Source: Deuterostichococcus epilithicus (Eukaryota > Chlorophyta > Trebouxiophyceae > Prasiolales > Stichococcaceae). Taken from it: DNA of 64,000 nt. The notes under the pieces are model-generated. The model worked only from the letters and a program-made list of their open reading frames with translations. It did not search any database and was not told where the DNA came from. Both the position numbers and the translations under genes were made by a program. This document shows positions 55,901 through 64,000 of the stretch, piece by piece. The stretch spans positions 248,009 to 312,008 of the forward strand of contig JAVTLE010000021.1 of NCBI GenBank assembly GCA_033439295.1, read 5' to 3'. Position 1 is the stretch's first letter. Each line of letters begins with the position of its first letter.

Positions 55901-57675
55901 CGCCTCGATTCTGCCCCGCCGACCCTGCCCAAACCCGCCCTCTGCACTCCTCCACGGCGGGCTGGAGGCCGAGGCGGCGGCTTCGCTTTCCAGCGGCCGA
56001 CCTCTGCCAGCCTTGCCGCACGGTGCCTTGGGGCGGTGTCAGCGGTGGCCCACACCCTGCTCGCTTGGCCGGATCTGAGAGTCGAACATCTGCTCACTAC
56101 GCCTGCTCGCAAACGCAGGCTGGAGATCGAAGCGAGGGCTGTGGCGGCGCTGCGCGGCGCGGTAGGCCCGCACGCGGGCGTGTTGGGGCTGGACTCCATG
56201 GGCGGCGCCTACGGCCGGGACTGGACCGACCGGGAGGCGGCGCTGCTGGAGGAGGGCATGCGCCTCGTGGGCCGCGACTTCAGGTGCACCTTTGTAACCA
56301 GAAAAGGTATTGTTTCCATTCGGAGGCTTTTTTGGAGCCACTCTGGAACTCTTTGCAAAGGTTTGTGTGAGGGCGCGCACGGACCGTGTCACTGCGGTGA
56401 GTTTGCTGCCAAAGCGCGGGCGGCACACCTCACACCGCCCTACTCCCTCCTCTACTGATGTTGAAAACCTGCACCTGATCTTCGGTTTCCGAGTGCATGT
56501 TCGCGCTAGCGTCAGCCGGCTGCCTGAGCGGCGGGAGGCGGCCCCCCCATCCTGTATCCACTCATACTGTCCTGCTCATATCCATAACTGATGGCTGGAC
56601 GGCATTTGTGCCACAGGCGCATCGCCATCAGCCTGCTGCCGGAGCGGCGGGAGGCGGACCTCATCCTGTACTACTACAACGTGTGGAAGACGCGCTTCAC
56701 GCCGCGCGCCCGCGCCTGGTTCACCGCCCTGGAGCAGGTGTGTTGCTGCTGAGGGTTTAGGGGTTAGGGTAGCATGCCAGGTGGCACACCATCCGGGGAG
56801 CTTGCGGGCTCCAGGGAACATTGGTTGGCCTGGCAGCGGCGGCTCGGCCGGTGCCAGGAAATCCAGCGCCATCGACTGCCGCTGCATCTTGTGATTGGCT
56901 GTCCACCAGCCCATCAAAGACCCCCATGCTCCGGTGTTCAGCTCGCGCCAAGCGGCCCCTTCAGTTGCAGCAAGTCCGTCGATATTGACATCAGCCGGCA
57001 CAGCCATTCCGTGCGCCGCAGGCGTGCAAGGCCGAGGCAGGAGAAGCCGTGGAGCGGTCCCGGGTGGCTGAGGCGGAGCGGGCGGTGATCAGACACCTTC
57101 AACCTTTTCCTCGTTTCCGAGGTATCAGCACCGAATTCTTCGGATGCAGGCGCGCAAGGCGGAGGAAGCAGAGGAAGCCGCGGAGCGGGCCAAGGTGGCG
57201 GAAGCGGAGGCGAAGCGGGCGGCGGCACAGGCAGCATCGGTGCAGACGCGGCAGCTGCGCGATGCCGTCGCCTGGCTGCGCAACTCGGCCAAGTGGCCCG
57301 CGGACTCGCTGCCGAGGTGGGGCGCCTTGGCCCGTTGAGCAACTGGCGTGATGACGGAAACGCACATAGACTTATTGCTGAAGCAGATTAGACTCAAAGA
57401 GTCGTGCAGTCCGTGCTTCGCATGTCTGCTCGAACCAGCATGACGAATGCAATTGGCAGCGCCACTGGCGGCACGCGCGGGTTGGTGAAGGTGAAGTTGT
57501 ATAAAGGCAGCGTGGACAGATGCGAACTGACGCGCATTGGCCTGCTGCAATGTACAGGCAGAAGCACAGGGAGCGGGCCATTCGCATGAAGTCGCTGCTG
57601 GCGGCGCAGCACGTGGGCGACCTCGCCGGAGAGGGTGCCGAGATGCCGACGTCGCCCTACAACGACAGCGGCTGA
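49955..57675 (+). CDS. ARID-ELM2-SANT chromatin protein
   Basis: Nuclear DNA-binding/co-repressor-type protein. Exons: 49955-50024, 50362-50567, 50892-51029, 51316-51534, 51689-51827, 52284-52439, 53251-53426, 53915-54040, 54513-54661, 54906-54971, 55430-55665, 56119-56283, 56617-56737, 57150-57316, 57558-57675; about 739 residues. ARID: FDAAYVEFCKQRG joined to TPFQRGVDCYGAPVSLFTTY, then HVRHLYETYLQ|EFEK. A basic GRGRGRGGGRPKLK run resembles an AT-hook. ELM2-like: REGPGFQAQLP. SANT: DWTDREAALLEEGMRLVGRD, ISLLPERREADLILYYYNVW, KTRFTPRARAWF. A coiled, Ala/Glu/Lys-rich helix follows. Within 55430-55665 the frame must shift in a Pro/Ala-rich stretch: either a 32-base intron at 55530-55561 or an indel. 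The same domain trio occurs in plant ARID proteins. Confidence 0.9.
52531..52594 (+). repeat. decayed copy of ARID-gene exon 6 end
   Basis: It reads LFDFRAPGSGCEAGASAGP then GTGAGTC, parallel to exon 6 GFDSPAPGSDSDAGASASP and its donor at 52440. It lies about 170 bases downstream. Confidence 0.8.
53108..53155 (+). repeat. decayed copy of ARID-gene exon 7 start
   Basis: TGTGCGCACAG, then a purine/GC pattern ending GCAGGCGCGCGAG, resembles 53243-53292 (acceptor plus the basic APRQRRARKKK segment). It lies upstream of the real exon. Confidence 0.55.
56504..56565 (+). repeat. decayed copy of the SANT exon start
   Basis: It reads VSRLPERREAAPPSCIHSY beside the real ISLLPERREADLILYYYN (56617 onward). 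The core CTGAGCGGCGGGAGGCGG is almost exact. Confidence 0.85.
57017..57092 (+). repeat. decayed copy of the ARID-gene exon 14 start
   Basis: It keeps the CCGCAG acceptor and reads ACKAEAGEAVERSRVAEAER against the real ARKAEEAEEAAERAKVAEAE (57150). Spacing is about 130 bases. Confidence 0.85.
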
Positions 57676-59823
57676 TGTCAGAAAAGCTGCCCTGCAATGA
57701 CAGCGGCTTGCAACTTCAGTAGCAGCTGCTGACGCGTCAATGCTGCGGCGGCTTTGCGAGGGTCTTTGCTCAATGCAGCATGCACTGTGCACGAGATGGT
57801 CGCAGCAGCGCCCTGCGGCAACATCGGCTGCATGGGCTCGTCAAATCGTCGTGACTGTGTCCGCTGACCAGCACGCTGGCTGATCGGCGTGGGTGCCTGA
57901 CCCGCTGCAGTCGTGAACCCAAGTGATCTCACGATGATAATTCAAAAATGCAGCTGGACTCGCCTGCAGTCTCTTGACATCTAGTCTGGGTGAGTCAGCA
58001 TGCTCGGTTCCATGTAAGACAGCTTTGAAAACATTTATCAGTAAAGCCAACATTTTTGCCCACTCAACGAAGGACGTGCACTAACGGCGCCGCCGATGAG
58101 CACCTGTCTCTTCTACCGCTGAACCATTACTCGGCGGGCATACAAAAAATGAGTATAATGATATGGTCATATTATACAGTTATATGGTCATAATGTCGAA
58201 TTCACAGTGTATGAGCTCTTCATCAATGCACAGCGATCCAACTGCCCGCGCCTCGGTGAGAAGACACCTGCCGCTTGACAGACGGCATCGAGTGCTGCGC
58301 TGCCGGCTGCTGGTGATCATCAAATGACGATCATGGGCCGTCTGTCTACTGTGCCATCTGCCCTGCGGTGATGTTGGCTGAGTCTTGGAGAGCGTGTCAG
58401 CGTCCTTCGACAGGAGGAGGCTTCTCAGAACTGGAAACCTGTCGAGAGTGGTTGCAGCCGGTCGTTCCACCGGGGATACCTTGGGCCAGTCTAAGAGCTC
58501 GGGCGGGTCTAAGAGATTGTCAGCCTTTCTCAATACACTGATGAGGTTCCAATACATTTGAGCTATAAATTGTGACGTGAAAATGCAGCTCCTGAATTGA
58601 ATTGAATTGCAAACCAAACAACGTTAGTTTCAAATTTGGAACTGGCACACATCCAAACTCGGCGACACGCATTTTTCAGCGCTGATACCGCCAGTCAGCT
58701 GACTGCTGCTGATGAGAGGCTGCTGAGCTTGCAGGCCCGCGAGTTGACACAACAATCGTCATATGACTATCACTAGCGATCAGGAATCATCGTGTCACTG
58801 TGATTGCAGTCTCGCAACGAACTCGTGTACCGCCTGACTTCTCCTGAAACTGCGCAGCACAGCACAATTGCTAAAATATTTCTGCATCAAGACACAATCA
58901 CTTGCTATCAGTGAAGGGACTGAGTCTCGCCAGGAGGGCACGCGATCCACACCTGACAAGACAATGCTGGTAGCCTTTGGTCACCTGCAGCAGGCCCAGG
59001 TACAGACATGTTGCCAACATCCAGTCTGAGTGTTCCAGCACATAGGATCACGCCGACAGTGAGTTTTGGAGACTCTCACACAGTGCAGGTGCAGATCGAG
59101 AATGCCGCGGGCGCAGCAGTCAGTCGCTTACCATGTCTCGAGGAGCAATGGCACATCCAGCACGTCCGAGTGGGCAGTCTGCGTTGCAGACGGACAAGGA
59201 TTCCCAAAGCTTGGACATCCAAATGCTGACTGGATGCAATCAACAAAGTGGCAGTCACGAAACCCGCAGTTGAGAATCATGAACACCTCCTTGAGTTCAG
59301 CAGCGCTGGTCGCACAATGCAATAACACACCGTTCCAATGGTTCGGTCCAGATGCAGGTCATGGGCATCCGGCAGGCTGAAGTCCTCCTGTGTTCGAAAG
59401 GATGAGCATGTAAAGTACAGCGCCTCCGGCGGGCAGCCTGGCGCCTCAGTCTGGACACAAGGGTTTGCACCTCCACTCTGGTGTGTTCTGAACAGGGCAC
59501 TAGCAGCGGTAACGGCATATATATGGGGATTGCAATATATAGATATTGCATTCCAACACGGACACTCCTGCTTGGAAGGGCTAGGCTGCAGACGCACCTC
59601 GGTATCGCCAAAGGCACTGAGTCCTGAGCCAGCTGGAGGCAGGTCTTCGATCGTCTCCAGAATAACCTTGCAGCTGCTCAGCCAGCTGCCGCCCTGCCAC
59701 CCGACAGCAAGTTCAGCGTGTCAGGAGCCTGACTGCATGAATGTCCTGACAGGATCAAGCATACTGCGTATGCCCGAGTACTATGATACATACCACTTTG
59801 GAGACTCGAACTGTGAGAGCTAC
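57676..59823. other. intergenic region, no gene established
   Basis: About 2.1 kb, locally AT-rich (58140-58200, 58600-58900). It contains a palindromic ATATGGTCATA-type run at 58157-58195 and an ATATAT-rich spot at 59516-59550. Open frames at 59000-59290 and 59338-60099 lack splice or family support. Confidence 0.5.
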
Positions 59824-62800
59824 TTAGCATGCGCAAATATGCTCCTTCGCCTTCGGGCCGAGCAAGAAGGCCCCTGTGACCAAGAAGGAGCCCAGCCGTC
59901 GGCTCTCAGCCATTCCACATTGCAGCCGCTGGCTGCGAGGCTGACACCCTGCGAGGCTTGCGATGGAGGCAAGCACCGGAGGCAAGGCTGGGAGCGCTGC
60001 CTCCTCGACCGCCGCCGCCGGCGCCGCCGCAGCGCCGCCTGCTGCGCGGCGTGCCGCTGGATGTTTTGTAGTCCTCGCCACGGCCCGCTCCTCGCCTAGG
60101 TCATCGCAGCCAAAGCCGTCCGGCGGCTGGAGGTCGTCAAGGTGGCTGCTGTCGAACGTCCAGCTGTCACGCCGGCTGCATGCAGAACCCAGCTCCGTCT
60201 GCGGGGGCACACCAATGGACAGGCATGTCAGAGTCTTGTGCAGGGGACCAGCCTGCAAAGGACCATCTGTTCGTCAAGCTGATGTGTTCTGAGACCACAC
60301 CAATGGAGCAGGTCTGGTCAGACCGCCAGCGGCCGCAGTCACAGCATTCCAGGCGGTGCTGCGGAGACGATGGAGCACCGCTGCAAGGTCATCGTACATC
60401 ATGACACGGTGCGACCTGGTTTTGTCGCCATTTCCTGACAAATGGCTACTTCAGTCTCGTGCACCTGTTCGGCCACGCCGCTGGCGTTCGAGCCGTCCCA
60501 TGTCAGCGCCCGCCGCCGCGCCGCCTGCCGGACCGTGCGTTTGCGGCGCGGCGTGTTAAGCAGGAACGCCGGCACCGGCGCCGGCTGGGGCGGCGTCTGC
60601 GGCAGGTGCGCCTTTGCAGGCGTCGCAGGCGTCGAGCTGCGCGCAGGCTTGAGGGTGCACCTAATGGAGACCAGTGGCTGCACAGGCAGGGTATAACTGT
60701 CATGCTCGCTGTTTGGAGAGGGCTGCTGAGGTGTTCGTCGCTGGACGGGGGAACAGTTTTGCCCTAGTTGCGCTGTTTACGGCTGGGGGAAGGAGAGCCG
60801 TCACTAGTGGCAGCAGCGATGCTAAAGCAGGCTTCTGGCTACAACGCAATGTCTGCCAGTTCCTGGAGGAAAGCGTTGTCGCACCTTGGCACCGTCAATG
60901 GGTGCGCGGTTCTCGTTGCCACTCGCAACACGCCCGGGTGCCGGCCTGGCCGCCGAGCACGGCGTGCGCTGGGAAGGCGCCAGTGGCGGGGCACGGCCGA
61001 CCGCCGCCGCGCTGCGCCCACACGCGCCAGCAGCCTGCAGCGCCTGCATTGCGAAACACTGCAGGCCATGGGCGCCCCAGGTTGGAACCACACAACTAAA
61101 CTCTGAGGGCTCTGCCATGGCCTCGGCGGCAGGCCAGCCATGGCATCGCACCCAGGTGTCTGAGTGCTGCCCCTGTCCGCTGCTCCGGGCAAACTCGCAT
61201 GTGCATGCGCCTCATGTTTGCGCGCCTCAGACCCTGCGGCGACTCGGACCTTCTGCCTGCATGTCAAAGGTAGCCGGGATGCTGAGCGCTGCCGGCTGCT
61301 GGTGTCAGCAACAAGATATCGTCTTCAAGCTGCACCTACCTGCAGCGGGGGCCGGGGCGTGGTCGCCTCATCACCGGCCGCCGCTGTCACACGGCACTGC
61401 TCGTACCGGTTGGCGCACTCGCGGCAGCGGACATGCGTGCGCACCCGGCCCTTCGTGCTGTCGTAGTATGCGCGGGTCGCTTTGAGGCACTGCTGGCCAT
61501 CAGCGTCACGCATTCTGCACCGGCCTGCAAAACAGTGGGCAAAACAATTGCCATCCTGCATGTAGTTGAGAAAGACCGGACTGCTACAACGGCCATTTGC
61601 GAGCTCCCTAAACCCTAAATCCCTGAACCTCCCTCCACCCTCCTTCCCAGTGGAATGCTGCATGGCAAACTTTGCGCATGCGCTTGCTCATTTGCAAAGT
61701 TTGCCATTTGTGCACATGAGAAGCGCATGCGCAGGCATGGCTGCATCGGGCTTGCACAACAGTGAGGGCAGAACAGGTCGAGCGTCAGCACACGAGGCTG
61801 TCCAATAGGTGACGGGACCTCAGACGAGGGGGCATGGCCCGCTGAGCCGCGCACGTCTGGTGGCAACGAAGCGCAGGGGCCGCTGAGCCGCAGCCAGCCA
61901 CCCAGGCCCAGCGTCCAACAGCGGCACCAGCACATCACCCTCGGTCACCACGTGCACCGTGGTGATGCGCATGTCCCAGCCGTGCGCTGTGCAGCGCGCG
62001 GCAATGCTGTCCTGCAGCTGCCGCGGGTCTGTGCCGGCACCAATGTCAGCGCCCGAGGCGATGCGCCGCCACAAAGCAGCCTCTGTCAGGCTGCTGACGG
62101 GCGCGCCCTCACCGGCGAGGCATACATTCGCCTGCAGATTGGAGACGTTGCTTCTTTGCAGTGTCCCCTGTTCTCCACTGCAGGATGTGAGCGTGCATGT
62201 GAGTGATAAGAGTGCGGCGTAGCGAACAGGGCCGCAACAGATGCTCCAAGTGCGTAAATTCGGAACCTGCAATCTAAAACCTACTGAAAGTGATGCTGGG
62301 GCCGTTGTGCAGCTCCACAACCTCCTCAGAACCACACTTGACCAACGCACCATGTCTTTGTAGATGCAAGTGCCGATCCAGCGCCAGAGGGCGGCACGGG
62401 ACGCTTCACGGCTCGCTCATGTCAGCGCCGCACCACTGCGCCGCGTATGCCGAGCACGAATATTATGAGGGCGCCATGAAGCCGTTGCATGTATAGGGCA
62501 AAATTGCAAGTGTCCGAAATCTGCAGCACGCCCGGTGCAAGTACAGACCATGTTTGTGAGCTAGCACCACTTGAAACCAGAGCTCCAACGTGCGCGATCT
62601 TGCACGGGCTTGCTGTACAGTCTGAATCTGCTTTCGGAAGGCCCGTCTGGCCCCCGGCCGCAAGACGCTTCTGCGCAGACGCGGCTGGCGGGACGGACAC
62701 CTACATATGCTTGCATGCCAAAAACATCATCACGCATGATGATTCGATTGGGAGCGGCAGCGCACGGAAGAGTTGAGTCGGACCCATAAGCAAATTGCCG

Positions 62801-62844
62801 GTGACGACAGGCGGTGAGGGCGCCCGCGCCAGCTGGGCCTGCAT
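59824..62844 (-). CDS. Cys-cluster nuclear-type protein of unknown function
   Basis: Minus-strand exons that chain in phase: 62131-61855, 61524-61340, 61043-60885, 60677-60465, 60198-59824 (402 residues plus TGA). A putative first exon starts at the ATG at 62844 (MQAQLARAPSPPVVTGNLL), but its junction is unresolved. Exon 61855-62131 is globular (HGWDMRITTVHVVTEGDVLV). It is joined to a Cys/His cluster, CX9CX20CX2CX6C, with YYDSTKGRVRTHVRCRECAN, probably zinc-binding. Downstream parts are disordered and basic, with GNENRAPID and NTPRRKRTVRQAARRR, suggesting a nuclear protein. No family recognised. The C-terminal exon end could be altered by an unseen intron. Head to head with the FAD enzyme. 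Confidence 0.55.
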
Positions 62845-63067
62845 CTTCTTGTAGGCCAGGCGTCAGTGCTGCAAGCTGATTGTGCGTGCATGATCAGACG
62901 GATGGTTGCATCATACATGTGGAATGGATGACACAAGCACAGTGTCACATATTCAAATCCCCTTCGTCCAACGGACCCTCCGACAAGTGGAACGTGGAAC
63001 GGACTCGGGCTGGAGTCCAGGCGAATGCATGCAGGTTTCGAGATCGCTCCTTCACTTCTAGACCGAA
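62845..63067. promoter_or_regulatory. shared upstream region of divergent Cys-cluster and FAD-enzyme genes
   Basis: About 220 bases between the two proposed ATGs. Depends on the uncertain start of the minus-strand gene. Confidence 0.3.
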
Positions 63068-64000
63068 ATGAGACTTGCAGGCGCTGTCCGCGTCCCCAGC
63101 CGGAACCGGCCCGTGGCCTGGCAGAGAGGGCCACGGGCCAGAATGCAACTTGGCACGGATGTCGTACCCAGACCGCGCGCCTGCGACGTCTTGATTGCCG
63201 GCGCGGGTCCCGGAGGACTGGCAGCCGCAATAAAGCTCGCTCAGCCCGGCCGCAAAATCTTGGTTCTCGAGGCAAGCCCCAGCGTCACGATGGCAGCTCC
63301 AGAGCGGGCCTTCAGCCTGGTGAGCCTGCCAGCACTCATTCCGGATGCAAACGAGCATGTACATGAAGCTTGGAGCCACTGTATCTACACGCTTTGAAAC
63401 AACGCGTGACAGCTGACGCTGTTTCGTGGGCCGCAGCTGACGCAGCAGCGTGCCTCAAAAGCACTCGGCTTCAAGCTGCGCGACCCCACTGAGGCAACCT
63501 TCGAGGGGAATTGGATTGAAGTGAGACATTTTAGAGTTCGGAAGCGTTAATGAAAACCTTACCAGAGCTTCCATGTCGATGCATGCCAAGCGCCACTCCC
63601 AGCATGCAAGCGCATGTTGTTCAAGCCACTCCACGCGGCCTACATCGTTTGCATCTCCGTCCATGCGCGTCATCGGGAGGTGTGTTGGCAGCGGGACCTC
63701 ATAAATCTGGGCATTCATGCTGGTCTGAACCTTCGCTGAGTTTGCAGGACCCGCGGCCTTGGGCGCCTATGGGACAGGAGGTTTGTGTCATGCCGGCCAT
63801 GGAGCACAACGTCCTGTGGACGGGGCGACACACGCTCTGCGCAGCGCTGCTGCAGTACATGGCACCCCAGCTCGCTGCCGGTGACATCGAAATCTGGTAC
63901 GGTGCCGGCATCAACGCTGGCGCCGTCGACCTGGCCGGCCGCTCGGTGACGGTGTCGACCAGAATCGGCGAGAACAAGGGCGCGGGCGGCGAGCGGCATA
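63068..64000 (+). CDS. FAD-dependent monooxygenase (kynurenine-3-monooxygenase-like), 3' truncated
   Basis: Exons 63068-63319, 63437-63520, 63748->64000, all phase 0. The N-terminus (MRLAGAVRVPSRNRPVAWQR) is basic and could target an organelle. It is followed by the dinucleotide-binding VLIAGAGPGGLAAAIKLAQ and the strand ending ILVLEAS, the FAD ADP-binding fold of group A flavin monooxygenases. The third exon has HNVLWTGRHTLCAALLQYMA, fitting the conserved Arg-x-x-Leu helix that contacts FAD, then the IEIWYGAGI strand. Substrate cannot be told from this part. The gene runs off the right edge. Confidence 0.85.

Noticed and set aside
58090-58141. tRNA-like segment on the minus strand (A-box-like TGGTTCAGCGGTAGAA)
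   Set aside because: No B box (GGTTCGA) follows and the cloverleaf cannot be closed.

Overview
The window is nuclear DNA of a green alga (Chlorophyta), most likely a trebouxiophyte. It is GC-rich and packed with intron-dense protein genes. Most 3' splice sites read (C)TGCAG and many donors read GTGAGY, GTGCGY or GTGGGC. Several genes have a chlorophyte-type TGTAA polyadenylation motif after the stop. A short plant-type telomere tract (CCCTAAA) sits in an intron. The gene set is algal: a plastid fibrillin, a folate-biopterin transporter, a class II photolyase, a SOUL protein and secreted apple-domain proteins. I assembled the genes by hand, chaining exons so that the reading phase is kept at every junction.

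Layout. 1-5139 (+): 3' part of a multicopper oxidase, 19 exons. 5140-8009: no gene established. 8010-9920 (+): 3' part of a secreted Cys-rich knottin/apple-domain protein. 10910-13791 (-): plastid fibrillin/PAP, 8 exons. 14457-18666 (+): folate-biopterin transporter, 12 exons. 19123-19792 (-): small hypothetical protein. 20163-22324 (+): SOUL heme-binding protein, 9 exons. 22915-29375 (-): class II CPD photolyase, 14 exons. 29828-46044 (+): a 16-kb HERC-like ubiquitin ligase (RCC1-UBA-RCC1-HECT), 28 exons. About 46477-48794 (+): leucine-rich repeat protein. 49955-57675 (+): ARID-ELM2-SANT chromatin protein. 59824-62844 (-): Cys-cluster protein of unknown function. 63068-end (+): 5' part of an FAD-dependent monooxygenase.

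Four gene pairs are head to head over short intervals and may share promoters: fibrillin/folate transporter, hypothetical/SOUL, photolyase/HECT ligase, Cys-cluster protein/FAD enzyme. Several products bear on plastid, light and stress biology (fibrillin, SOUL, photolyase, MCO). Two are nuclear regulators (HECT ligase, ARID-ELM2-SANT). They are neighbours, not a demonstrated pathway.

The most unusual signal is in the introns. In the photolyase, HECT and ARID genes, introns hold decayed extra copies of the adjacent exon, usually 50-100 bp, often with the splice site, sometimes in ladders of two to four, with in-frame stops. The same introns also carry short telomere-like (TTTAGGG/TTCAGGG) scars, and GC-AG introns are more frequent than expected. 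A further striking point is a canonical PCNA-binding PIP box at the C terminus of the photolyase.
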